45,265 nt of DNA from the NCBI GenBank assembly GCA_030615505.1, contig JAUWZD010000029.1, forward strand, positions 1 to 45,265, read 5' to 3'. The first letter of the stretch is position 1. Each line of letters starts with the position of its first letter. The notes beneath the pieces were generated by a model, which was given only the letters and a program-made list of their open reading frames with translations, searched no databases and was not told the DNA's origin. The DNA is from Spirochaetales bacterium (GTDB lineage: Bacteria; Spirochaetota; Spirochaetia; SZUA-6; DRHE01). Below are positions 33,928-42,200 of this stretch, one piece after another. The translations under genes were made by a program, and so were the position numbers.

Positions 33928-35137
33928 CTGCAGCATAAAGTGGAAAAGAATAACGATCTGCGGAGGAGGCAACGGGGCGCATGCGCTTATGGCATTCCTG
34001 TTAAAGAATTCCAACTCCCGGCTGAACTTGTATTTACCGCTCCGGAAGGAATTACAGCGTTTTCAGGCAGTTAAGGACAGAAGAACTCCTTTTACACTTA
34101 TCTTTAAGGATGAAGAGTTTTCAATCCCCATGGAAAGATTATTCATTACCTCAAATCCAAAAGAAGGAGCAGAAGCAGACCTGATAATTTTAGTGGTCCC
34201 GGCTTTTGCTCATAAGGATATACTAAAATCTTTAGCTCCGTATATTAGACCGGGCACTGTTTTGGCTGCATTGCCGGCCCGGGGCGGTTTCGAGTTCCAG
34301 GCTTCTGAGATCTTGCGTCAAAACAGAAAAGAAGGAATTGTAATCGCGGGTTTCCAGACTTTTCCCTGGGCCTGTCGAATAAAAGAATATGCAAAATCTG
34401 TAGAGATATATGGTCAAAAGATTCAGGTGGGAGCAGCTTCTCTTCCCTCTCATTATGGGATGAGTATTTCAAGGGGTTTTAATAAATTGTTAAAGCTGGA
34501 ATTTCCACCCTATAACAATATGTTGGAACTCACTTTAAATAATCAGGGTCAGATTATTCATCCTGGAATTATGTGCGGCGCTTTCTCAGATAAATTAAGC
34601 AGGCTCTATCAGGATAATGAAATTCCGCTGTTTTACCGGAGTGTTGATAAGAAGACGGCCGATCTTTTGGAGTCCATGAGCAGGGAGATTTTGGAGGTAA
34701 AGAGAGCTATAGAGCATAACTTTAACCTTAATCTTGAAGCGGTTAGCTCAATCTCCCAATGGATGCTGGAATCCTATGCGGATGATATAGAGGATAAGTC
34801 AACTCTATTTAAAATGTTTCAAAGCAATCTAAGCTACCGAAGTTTGCAAGTCCCGGTAAAAGCTGTTAATGGATTATATCAAATCGACGTAAAATCGAGA
34901 TATCTAACAGAAGATATTCCTTACGGGCTCCTGGTAAGTAAGGCAATTGCCGAGCTGGCAGATGTTTCTACTCCGAAAATAGATGAAGTAATAGAGAGAG
35001 CGAGTAAATGGATAGGAGTACAATACCTGGCAAATGGAAAATTAAAAGGAAAAGATTTAATCAGGACGAGGATCCCCCAGAATTTTGGGCTTGATAGCTT
35101 AGAAGCAATCGCAGAGATGTTTAAGAGGAGAATATAG
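33914..35137 (+). CDS. NAD/NADP octopine/nopaline dehydrogenase family protein
   Basis: This 407-aa protein starts with a Rossmann dinucleotide motif (ITICGGGNGAHALMAFLL) and has the octopine/nopaline dehydrogenase helical domain from about residue 185 (NMLELTLNNQGQIIHPGIMCG, where the His is the conserved catalytic-type residue of that domain). Opine dehydrogenases reductively join an amino acid to a 2-oxo acid, or run in reverse to cleave opines. Its start overlaps the DUF4392 gene and it ends 2 bases before the B12 fusion gene. The cofactor loop beyond GGGNGA does not clearly decide NAD versus NADP. It may release glutamate or another amino acid from an imported opine-like compound. Confidence 0.87.
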   Translation: MKNNSCSIKWKRITICGGGNGAHALMAFLLKNSNSRLNLYLPLRKELQRFQAVKDRRTPFTLIFKDEEFSIPMERLFITSNPKEGAEADLIILVVPAFAHKDILKSLAPYIRPGTVLAALPARGGFEFQASEILRQNRKEGIVIAGFQTFPWACRIKEYAKSVEIYGQKIQVGAASLPSHYGMSISRGFNKLLKLEFPPYNNMLELTLNNQGQIIHPGIMCGAFSDKLSRLYQDNEIPLFYRSVDKKTADLLESMSREILEVKRAIEHNFNLNLEAVSSISQWMLESYADDIEDKSTLFKMFQSNLSYRSLQVPVKAVNGLYQIDVKSRYLTEDIPYGLLVSKAIAELADVSTPKIDEVIERASKWIGVQYLANGKLKGKDLIRTRIPQNFGLDSLEAIAEMFKRRI

Positions 35138-35139
35138 AT

Positions 35140-38100
35140 ATGGAGAAAGATAAGGAATTTAAAAAGAGGAGAGTACTTTGCGGTTCTATGGAGCCCTGTG
35201 TTCATACTTTGGGAACCGAGAGATTTGCGGAGTGGCTTGAGGATTTAGGCTTAAAATATGTTTCCATTAAGCTGGGTCCTGCTGTTACTATGGATGAGCT
35301 GATTAACAAGATTCGAGAATCGAATCCCGAGGTTGTGGCAGTCTCTTACCGTTTAGGAGACCTCCATGTTGATGAGCTTATCTCTGAGTTAGTAGAGAAA
35401 GCGCATGAATATGGTCTGGACCCTAAATCGAGTGAGATTCGCTGGTGTTTTGGAGCTACCCGTCCGGCAGCCAATTTAATTCGTGCCATGACAGGCCAAC
35501 CTATGCCGGCGGATAAATTTTCCCCACCGGAAGACCGTCATTTTGAATTGGGGAAGATAGCTTTAGAATATAAAGATAAAGAACAATTCCACAATTTCTT
35601 TGAGCTTATAGTCGACGATTACGTTACCATGGAGGAGCTTGAGCAGTTCGCCCAAAAGAAACCATGGATGAAAAAAACAGAGGAGATTATCTGGTCGGAT
35701 GAGCTATTAGAACGTATAGAGGAGGTAAGAGAGATAGAGGAGCGTCCCATAATTCGCGCTCATATCGGAGTTGCTTCTGAAAGTATCAAACCGACTGTTG
35801 AAGGTGTCAAAAAGTTAAGTGAAGAGGGTGCTGTTGAAATCGTCTCGTTAGCTCCAGATCAGACTTCCCAGGCATTTTTAGCTAAATTTGTTCGTGGAGA
35901 GGAGGATCCTGCTAAATATACCCGAGGACAGGGCGGAGTACCTATAAGCAGCAGGCAAGACCTCATTGAATTGAAGAATGCTACAAAGTGCGGCAATTAC
36001 CCCATGTCCAGGATCTATTCCGGCACTGATGAGCTTAATGAGCTGGCTAAGATTTTTGAGGAGACTCTTAATATTGCTTTTCCGGCAGTGCCTATCTTCT
36101 TCTATAACAGGCTGGATGGGCGGGGACCACTCTCAATTTTAGATGGCTTTGAGGAGCATTATAGGGTGATGAGATGGTGGGCTTCCATCGGTAAACCCTT
36201 AGAAATTAACGATCCCCATCAATGGCAGCTACGGCGCTGCTCAGACGATATGTATGTTACAGACCACGTTCTCTGCGGAGTAGTTGCCCTTAAAATGGGT
36301 ATTAAGCATTATATTATGCAATTGATGTTTGATCTGCCTCCGGAGATTTACCCTCTATACGATCTGGCAAAGATGCAGGCTTCTTACGAGCTTATAGCAC
36401 CTCTTACAGAACACTTTGATTTCAATATCATTAAAGAGACACGAGGAGGTCTATCCAGTTATCCTCCAAACCTTAATGAGGCAAAGGGTCATCATGCGAT
36501 GACTACATATTGGCAGATGTTTATGGAGCCGGATATAGTTCATGCGGTTTGCTTCTCTGAGGCGCACCACGAGGCGAAAGATGAGGATATTATAGAGACT
36601 TCTGAAATTACAAAGCAGGTAATCCGGGAGTATCAACGCGGCCCGAGACCCGATATCTGGAATGATCCCAGGGTTATTGCCCGCAAGGATGAGCTGAAAA
36701 GAGGGGCAATGTATAACATTCTTCATCTGGCTCTTATCGGGGGTTATGAGGGCCGGGTAACCCTGGATAATTTTTTTGAGTACGCTGTTTCTAAGGAACA
36801 CGCCGCCGGGCGTGAAAATCCTGAGGATCATAAGAAGAACTATGAAACAATGCTTATGGATTTTGTAGATGAAAAAAATTATGCCATAGCTGAATGCGGA
36901 ATGATCAGCCCCGATACTCTTGATTTAGCTCTGCAGGTTGGTCTCTTTCAAGCTCCGCAGGTTACAGTTATCGATAAACGGTATGAGATAGCCGGCAAAT
37001 GCAAAACAGAAATAGTAGATGGAACCTGCCGCATTGATATGTTCGATGATAAAAAAGTGAAAGATGAGTTCGAAAGGGTGGATTGTATCCGAAAGAAATT
37101 TCCCTGGTATTTTTATAAGGATGTAAGTTCTGCTGATGATAAATCTTATATCTCTGAAGTTGAAGAAAGGATTGATGAGCAAGGTGTAGAGGCTTTCCGC
37201 AGGGAGGTTGGAGTTAAAAACCTGGATAATTTGAATGTACTGGCAGTGGATTTCGGAAGCACATTCACAAAAGTAGTCACCTTCAATACGAAATCGGAAG
37301 AGATAAAACTGAAATTTGTTCCCACTACTGTTAAAGACATCCGTATAAGCCTGGCTGATGGCCTGGGAGTGCTTGAGGCAGTTACAGAATCAGGAAGCTG
37401 GAAGCCTTTAGAAGAAGCTGTGGCTAAGTACGATGTAAGACTGCCCTGCTCCAGTGCAAAAGGCGGCTTAAAGATGGTGACGGTGGCTTTGACTAAAGCG
37501 GACAGCGGCTTTGCCGCAGAGACCGCTGCTCTCACTGCAGGAGCAAAATTGATCAATAGCTATTTCGGTAAGCTAACAGAGGAGCAAGGGAAATATATTT
37601 ATGAGAAAGATGAGCCTGATATTATTCTTCTAGCCGGAGGGACAAATGAAGGCGGCGAGATGAAAACCCAGGTTCATAATGCTAAGGTATTAGCTGAGAC
37701 TGCCAGGTATGTGAAGCACACAAGGTATGGTGTACCCGTTATCTACACAGGCAACCAGGATATTGCTGATGATATCGTCAGTATCTTTAAAGAGCAGGGA
37801 GTTGATATACGGACCGTTGGTAATATTATGCCTGAAGTCAATACATTTAAAATTGAAACAGTAAACGAAACTATAAGAGAATTATTCCAGACAGTAATCA
37901 TTCGGGGCAAGGGCTTCGATGTAGCAGAGGAGTATATGAGCGCCAAATTTATTCCCACTCCTCGATCTGCTTTTTTGGGAGTCAATCTTTTGGCACGCGG
38001 ATATGGCAGGGAAAAAGGTATAGGCCCCATCGTCGCTTTAGATGTGGGGGGAGCGACTACTGATTTTTACTCAAATGTTCCTGGCAACCCTCTATATACC

Positions 38101-38823
38101 TATCCCTGGGATGATTTTCAAAAGAATCAAAAACGGACCATTCTCAAAACCCCAAATGTACCCTTAGCTTATCGTAGAGTCGAAGGAAAGTATGGCCTTG
38201 CTTATAATGCTGAAAACTTGAAGGAGCTGGAAAGATACAGGAATAGATTAATCGAGCAGGAGTTAAATGAGTCGTTCAATCAAAATTTTCCTGAAGCCTG
38301 TATTTCAGTAAAAGATCCCTTTAGTGAATTTTTGATTAAAGAGAATAATGAATGGAAGATAGATTTAGATAATTATCTTAAGTGGATACATAATAATCCT
38401 CACAGCCTTCCGTTAACTAAAGAAGAGAGCTGGATTCGTGCCTTTCTGACTAAAGAAGTAATGAGGATTACTACTTTGAACAATGTGGGTAATGTGAGAG
38501 AAACGGATGTGTATTTCTTGCAATACGGAGTAAACTTTTTGGACCAGGATGCAAGCTTGCTATTAATTGGAGGCGCTATATACGGAAGAGTCAGGGATAA
38601 AAGCTTGGGGCAGTTCGAAGACTTAAATCTGATTGCCAGCGGCGCCCTCTTTAATCCCGAGGAATACACCGTCATGCGTCCTAAAGGAAAAGTCTTTCTG
38701 GATGCTCACTATATTGTTTCCACGGTAGGAGGCCTTTACGGCAGGCTTGATCCGGAGAGAGCGGCGAGAATGCTAAAAAAGCATCTTATGCCTCTAACGG
38801 TTGAGCCGGCAGTAAAAGCATAG
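35140..38823 (+). CDS. B12-binding domain + mutase-like barrel + GlmL/MutL ATPase fusion
   Basis: This 1227-aa protein begins with a cobalamin-binding Rossmann domain (about 1-125). The DxHxxG signature reads CVHTLG (20-25): His22, the lower axial ligand, is kept but Asp is replaced by Cys; SYRLGD (69-74) and FGATRPAA follow. Residues about 190-690 look like a TIM-barrel catalytic part, similar in order to glutamate mutase E or related aminomutase barrels, though no signature I recall is decisive. The C-terminal part (about 698-1227) is a GlmL/MutL-type ATPase of the ASKHA fold: phosphate-1 DFGSTFTK (D704) and phosphate-2 DVGGATTDF (D968). MutL/GlmL is usually a separate protein of B12 mutase operons; here it is fused to its presumed client. 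A glutamate-type carbon-skeleton or amino shift is inferred. The start is ATG at 35140, after AGGAG. Confidence 0.8.
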   Translation: MEKDKEFKKRRVLCGSMEPCVHTLGTERFAEWLEDLGLKYVSIKLGPAVTMDELINKIRESNPEVVAVSYRLGDLHVDELISELVEKAHEYGLDPKSSEIRWCFGATRPAANLIRAMTGQPMPADKFSPPEDRHFELGKIALEYKDKEQFHNFFELIVDDYVTMEELEQFAQKKPWMKKTEEIIWSDELLERIEEVREIEERPIIRAHIGVASESIKPTVEGVKKLSEEGAVEIVSLAPDQTSQAFLAKFVRGEEDPAKYTRGQGGVPISSRQDLIELKNATKCGNYPMSRIYSGTDELNELAKIFEETLNIAFPAVPIFFYNRLDGRGPLSILDGFEEHYRVMRWWASIGKPLEINDPHQWQLRRCSDDMYVTDHVLCGVVALKMGIKHYIMQLMFDLPPEIYPLYDLAKMQASYELIAPLTEHFDFNIIKETRGGLSSYPPNLNEAKGHHAMTTYWQMFMEPDIVHAVCFSEAHHEAKDEDIIETSEITKQVIREYQRGPRPDIWNDPRVIARKDELKRGAMYNILHLALIGGYEGRVTLDNFFEYAVSKEHAAGRENPEDHKKNYETMLMDFVDEKNYAIAECGMISPDTLDLALQVGLFQAPQVTVIDKRYEIAGKCKTEIVDGTCRIDMFDDKKVKDEFERVDCIRKKFPWYFYKDVSSADDKSYISEVEERIDEQGVEAFRREVGVKNLDNLNVLAVDFGSTFTKVVTFNTKSEEIKLKFVPTTVKDIRISLADGLGVLEAVTESGSWKPLEEAVAKYDVRLPCSSAKGGLKMVTVALTKADSGFAAETAALTAGAKLINSYFGKLTEEQGKYIYEKDEPDIILLAGGTNEGGEMKTQVHNAKVLAETARYVKHTRYGVPVIYTGNQDIADDIVSIFKEQGVDIRTVGNIMPEVNTFKIETVNETIRELFQTVIIRGKGFDVAEEYMSAKFIPTPRSAFLGVNLLARGYGREKGIGPIVALDVGGATTDFYSNVPGNPLYTYPWDDFQKNQKRTILKTPNVPLAYRRVEGKYGLAYNAENLKELERYRNRLIEQELNESFNQNFPEACISVKDPFSEFLIKENNEWKIDLDNYLKWIHNNPHSLPLTKEESWIRAFLTKEVMRITTLNNVGNVRETDVYFLQYGVNFLDQDASLLLIGGAIYGRVRDKSLGQFEDLNLIASGALFNPEEYTVMRPKGKVFLDAHYIVSTVGGLYGRLDPERAARMLKKHLMPLTVEPAVKA

Positions 38824-38849
38824 ACCCAATATTACTAAATACCGTAAAT

Positions 38850-38858
38850 TGTTATAAT
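38850..38858 (+). promoter_or_regulatory. extended -10 promoter candidate
   Basis: TGTTATAAT (TG at 38850-38851, TATAAT at 38853-38858) lies 37 bases before the ATG at 38895, in the only real gap after the operon. No good -35 box is present, which is acceptable for extended -10 promoters. Confidence 0.45.
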
Positions 38859-38894
38859 AAGTAACTTTGACCTGCGAAAGGATAAAATGAATTC

Positions 38895-39707
38895 ATGAAT
38901 ACGCCTTTTCATTCTATGCCCCTGTTTAAGAGAGGGCGGGGATATCGGCTCTACGACTATAAGGGGAATACGTATTTAGATTTCTACCAGAACGGCGGCC
39001 ATGCCCTGCTCGGGCATGGAGGCAAGAGAATTACAACAGTCATAAAAAATGTAATTTCAAAGGGTATTCTTACGGATCTGCCTTCCATATATACCGGGAG
39101 GCTGGAGAAACTCCTGGTTCAAACTTTTTGCGGATTTCTTTCCGTTCGAATTGTCTACTCTATGGAAAGAGCCCTTGAGCTTGCCTCTATTTATTTGGGC
39201 CGTAAGGTAAAAAGCAGTGAGGCGTATGATCCTGCCCTGACTACTCAAGGCGGAAAGGATGCAGAAATATCCTACTGGCGCCCCCTGATTCCGGGAGAAG
39301 CCCGGGAGACAGAAGTCCTGATACCCATACTTCCCTTTTCTATGGGGCATACTCCCCAGGCTGTATGCTTTAGAAAATCCCCGCCTCCTGATTTCCCAAA
39401 ATCCGATCCTATCTCGCCTGTTATCCTGGCCGGAGCGCTTCGTTCTCTTTACAATCTTAAGAAACACAGGATGCCGGCTTGGTTCCGGGAGGATCTTTTA
39501 AAGGGCTGTCCGGCCTGGATTCAGAGGGGGATCTATATTGTCCCTGATTTCGGTCCTGAAGCCTATAGAAAGGTTTTTACAGGCTTTTTAAAGGGAGGGC
39601 TTATTCTTTCACCCCACTATCCCGGTCCGAGCATCTTCCCTGCTGAATTATCTGAAGGGGAGTTTAAAAAAATGATTAAACTGTTTAAATTAATACCAGG
39701 AGAATAA
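38895..39707 (+). CDS. truncated, degenerate class III aminotransferase-like protein
   Basis: The first 70 residues (LFKRGRGYRLYDYKGNTYLD, then GHALLGHGGKRITTV) match the N-terminus of class III (glutamate-1-semialdehyde/acetylornithine-type) aminotransferases, and the C-terminal FTGFLKGGLILSPHYPGPSI resembles their end. At 270 aa it lacks most of the large PLP domain, including the D-E-V-Q segment and the Lys that forms the PLP aldimine, so transaminase activity is unlikely. It is a full-length ORF with no internal stops, so it may be a retooled structural protein rather than a pseudogene. A small membrane protein gene follows after 4 bases. An ATG at 38887 ends at once and is not the start. 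Confidence 0.72.
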   Translation: MNTPFHSMPLFKRGRGYRLYDYKGNTYLDFYQNGGHALLGHGGKRITTVIKNVISKGILTDLPSIYTGRLEKLLVQTFCGFLSVRIVYSMERALELASIYLGRKVKSSEAYDPALTTQGGKDAEISYWRPLIPGEARETEVLIPILPFSMGHTPQAVCFRKSPPPDFPKSDPISPVILAGALRSLYNLKKHRMPAWFREDLLKGCPAWIQRGIYIVPDFGPEAYRKVFTGFLKGGLILSPHYPGPSIFPAELSEGEFKKMIKLFKLIPGE

Positions 39708-39711
39708 TGGT

Positions 39712-40011
39712 ATGGAAGTAGCGGATCTCATCTTAATCCTCTCCAGACTGTTCATCGGGGCTGTGGGTACTTTTTTTGCCATTCTTCTCTGGTCTCAGAC
39801 CCGGGATATTGCCTGGGTGTTGGTCGTGATCGGAACATTAATCAGCTATGCAGAGATCGTGTTTACCACTTTAGAGAGCTTTGGTATTACTGAAATCGAG
39901 CTTTTAACCGTATCCGGAATCCCAGTGTTTAAAATACTGCTGGTGAACCTGCCCATACTCTTTTATACCTTTGCCTTTATTACGGTCATTTCCAGGAAGA
40001 GATTGCACTAA
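39712..40011 (+). CDS. small integral membrane protein
   Basis: This 99-aa protein with about three hydrophobic helices (residues about 4-27, 32-54 and 68-93) and short polar loops does not match a family I recognise. It starts with ATG at 39712 after AGGAG, 4 bases after the aminotransferase-like gene, so the two are co-transcribed. The only polar sites in the membrane part are a few acidic residues near the second loop. The function is unknown. Confidence 0.75.
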   Translation: MEVADLILILSRLFIGAVGTFFAILLWSQTRDIAWVLVVIGTLISYAEIVFTTLESFGITEIELLTVSGIPVFKILLVNLPILFYTFAFITVISRKRLH

Positions 40012-40026
40012 TTCTAAACTGAACTA

Positions 40027-40203
40027 TTAATCAACGGAGGGTTCAATTGTAAAAACTCCGTGTGAATAGGTATGCTCATCCCGGTCATTTGTAGCCTGGG
40101 CCTGATGCAGCAACATATCCCAGTAGGCAAAAAGCTCTTCCTGACTCAGGTTTCGAAGATCGAGATTTTCTTCACTCATAAACTCATCTCTTATTTCAAA
40201 CAT
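40027..40203 (-). CDS. small acidic hypothetical protein overlapping the NTase-like gene
   Basis: A 58-residue frame runs from ATG at 40203 to TAA at 40027, overlapping the end of the upstream NTase-like gene by 13 bases. The translation is acidic and polar (MFEIRDEFMSEENLDLRNLS), with no family match I can name. A GTCAAAGA-like segment precedes the start but no strong ribosome-binding site is seen; a second ATG lies 8 codons in. Overlap with an NTase-like gene echoes the 8042/7548 pair. It is supported by overlap and codon-like composition only. Confidence 0.45.
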   Translation of the reverse strand: MFEIRDEFMSEENLDLRNLSQEELFAYWDMLLHQAQATNDRDEHTYSHGVFTIEPSVD

Positions 40204-40757
40204 TCTTTGACCTCTATTTCCAATTCGGACAGGATATCCGGATGCTTTTCGGCAAGATTCATCAGGTCACCTGCGCTTCTCGAATAGAGAAATTGATCGT
40301 GGGCATTAGACATCAATCGCACCAGTTCGCCTATGACAACATAGTCTTTTTCGCGGTTGGTTTTTTTAATCTCAGCAAGGTCTCTAACGTTAACGAAAGG
40401 AAGATCGCGTCCTTCCTGCTCTTTCCAAAGATCGCTTAATCTTGCCGGGGAAATACGCGGCGGGCGTGTTACAAAGTCGGTGCGAATCCTCAAGCTCTTA
40501 TAAGAAAATTGAAAGTAAGAACTCCATCCACCCGCCATCCATCGTACATCAAGCGGTGCGCTAAAACGATAATGAGCTCTACGTTTGGAAAGTACTTTAA
40601 GCACATGATTAATAGATTCAGGATCTTCCCGGAGAATCCAGTCGCCTTCTTTGCTCATAATTGCAAGCTGGTGTAATACAACCGCTTGACCGGAACTGAT
40701 CACGGTCCTCAGCTTTCCTCTGTTAAATTGTTTTGTAAGCTCAATATAAATATTCAT
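40191..40757 (-). CDS. nucleotidyltransferase-like protein
   Basis: This 188-aa protein has the layout of small nucleotidyltransferases: SSGQAVVLHQLAIMSKEGDW resembles the G-G/Q-A ... K-D-x-D-W pattern, but the D-x-D pair is altered to E-G-D, so catalytic ability is doubtful. A later segment DVRWMAGGWSSYFQFSYKSL is followed by RIRTDFVTRPPRIS, where a third acidic residue could sit. It is transcribed divergently from the DUF3100 operon, with no clear Shine-Dalgarno before the ATG. The short ORF at 40027-40203 overlaps its end. It may be an orphan NTase-fold regulator or a toxin-antitoxin component; the call is by weak motif similarity. Confidence 0.55.
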   Translation of the reverse strand: MNIYIELTKQFNRGKLRTVISSGQAVVLHQLAIMSKEGDWILREDPESINHVLKVLSKRRAHYRFSAPLDVRWMAGGWSSYFQFSYKSLRIRTDFVTRPPRISPARLSDLWKEQEGRDLPFVNVRDLAEIKKTNREKDYVVIGELVRLMSNAHDQFLYSRSAGDLMNLAEKHPDILSELEIEVKECLK

Positions 40758-40824
40758 AAGTCTATCTTAGATTAACATACTAAAAAAAAGAGGCAACCTA
40801 TACAACAGGCAGAGGTATTTTGAT

Positions 40825-40853
40825 TTGACTTTTTCCTTGACATCTCCTATAAG
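40825..40853 (+). promoter_or_regulatory. sigma-70-type promoter of the DUF3100-M20 operon
   Basis: TTGACT (40825-40830), a 17-base spacer and TATAAG (40848-40853) lie 34 bases before the ATG at 40888. An overlapping alternative uses TTGACA (40837-40842), 17 bases and TAATGA (40860-40865). Confidence 0.65.
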
Positions 40854-40887
40854 ATATTCTAATGATAAACTATTTTAGGAGGTACTT

Positions 40888-41733
40888 ATGAGTGAAAGTG
40901 ATGTCATCGAAACGAGGGGAAGATTCTCCATTCATTTCAAGCTCTACATAACCGTGCTTATTATGGTTGTGATTACTGAGTTTATCGGCATCCACAAGAT
41001 CCCTGTTGGGCCGGGTACGATTGTACTGCTGCCCATGCTCTATGCGGTTATAATCGGGATCCTGATAACCCCTCAGGTTCTGGGTAAACCTATTAAAATA
41101 CTACAGAAGGTTATATCCAGTAAGGAGGTGGAGCTTGCCGGGGGTATCGTTATGATTTCCCTGCTTCCCCTTGGTGTTAAGTATGGAACCTTAGTTGGCC
41201 CTGCTGTGGAGAAAATTGTAAAAGCCGGACCGGCCTTTCTCCTGCAGGAACTGGGCAACCTGGGCACGATTATGATTGCATTGCCCATAGCCCTTCTTTT
41301 AGGCCTGAAGCGGGAAGCTGTCGGCGCATCGGTAAGTATCTGCCGGGAGCCTACTTTAGGGGTTATCGGAGGGCGCTATGGAATCAGCTCAGCCGAGGGA
41401 ACCGGGACCCTGGGAACCTATCTTGTAGGAACAATTTTCGGCACTATCTTTTTTGGGATTTTAGGGGGAATGGCGGTTCTAACCGGCCTGCATCCCTATG
41501 CGCTGGCCATGGCCTGCGGTATAGGCAGCGCAAGCATGATGACCGCCAGCTCAGCATCTTTAGCCACTGCTGTGCCGGCCATGAAAGAAACAATCTTAGC
41601 CTATGCGGCGACGAGCAACCTGCTGACCGGAATAACGGGACTGTACAGTGTAGTATTTCTTGCTCTTCCGTTCACTAATTGGCTGTACAAGAAGCTGCAG
41701 CCGCGAATTCAGAAGGGAAAGGAGGCGGTATAA
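40888..41733 (+). CDS. DUF3100 membrane protein (putative transporter subunit)
   Basis: This 281-aa integral membrane protein of the DUF3100 family has about eight hydrophobic helices. Conserved-looking segments include IPVGPGTIVLLPMLYAVIIG, LAGGIVMISLLPLGVKYGTL and ALPIALLLGLKREAVGAS followed by ISSAEGTGTLGTYLVG, a glycine/serine-rich stretch that may form a re-entrant loop. DUF3100 proteins are uncharacterised. The gene is first in a three-gene unit with a second membrane protein (1-base TAATG overlap) and an M20 amidohydrolase (1-base overlap), so it most likely transports the substrate of that enzyme. Ribosome-binding site AGGAGG is clear. Confidence 0.82.
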   Translation: MSESDVIETRGRFSIHFKLYITVLIMVVITEFIGIHKIPVGPGTIVLLPMLYAVIIGILITPQVLGKPIKILQKVISSKEVELAGGIVMISLLPLGVKYGTLVGPAVEKIVKAGPAFLLQELGNLGTIMIALPIALLLGLKREAVGASVSICREPTLGVIGGRYGISSAEGTGTLGTYLVGTIFGTIFFGILGGMAVLTGLHPYALAMACGIGSASMMTASSASLATAVPAMKETILAYAATSNLLTGITGLYSVVFLALPFTNWLYKKLQPRIQKGKEAV

Positions 41734-42200
41734 TGACGAACATAAAAGGAAGAATAATATTAAACCAGCTAAAAGTTTTAATCCTGGTAGCTATACTTAT
41801 ACTGATCGGACAGCAGATAGGCTATGGAGTATCAATTATAGACGCTATGCCGGGAATGATTCTGGTCATTCTTATTTGCATAGTTGCCCTGATTATTAAG
41901 GGTTTTACACCAAAGTTGAAATTCCCAGCCTTTGCCTGGGCCTCCTTAATCGCATTAATCCTTACCATGCCCTTTGTACCGACCTCAAAATTTATCCTTG
42001 AGTATACTACAAATGTAAGTTTCCTGGGCACCACAACACCAATCTTAGCCTTCGCAGGTATTTCAATCGGTATGAAGGTCGCCAGGCTCAAGGAACTGAG
42101 CTGGAAGCTGATTATCATTGCCTTTTTAGTGTTTTTAGGGACTTTTTTCGGATCAGCGGTAATTGCTCAGATTGTTTTGAAAATCCAGGGACTCATTTAG
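41733..42200 (+). CDS. second membrane protein of the DUF3100 unit
   Basis: This 155-aa protein, from the ATG at 41733 (stop of DUF3100 and start share a base: TAATG; GGAGG lies 8 bases upstream), has about five hydrophobic helices. Its middle (SIIDAMPGMILVILICIVAL) and end (FLGTTTPILAFAGISIGMK) echo the order of the first half of the DUF3100 protein (VGPGTIVLLPMLYAVIIG and LGNLGTIMIALPIALLLG), so it may be a half-length paralogue forming a two-subunit carrier, as in the MadL/MadM pair. This is a visual similarity only. It abuts the amidohydrolase gene. Confidence 0.75.
   Translation: MTNIKGRIILNQLKVLILVAILILIGQQIGYGVSIIDAMPGMILVILICIVALIIKGFTPKLKFPAFAWASLIALILTMPFVPTSKFILEYTTNVSFLGTTTPILAFAGISIGMKVARLKELSWKLIIIAFLVFLGTFFGSAVIAQIVLKIQGLI

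Noticed and set aside
36451-36831. 126-aa minus-strand frame inside the B12 fusion gene
   Set aside because: It is a shadow of a well-supported gene on the other strand, with no motif and no ribosome-binding site.
35140-38823. Naming the B12 fusion as glutamate mutase or ornithine aminomutase
   Set aside because: The B12 domain and the MutL-type ATPase are clear, but the barrel shows no signature that separates these enzymes, so a specific name would be a guess.
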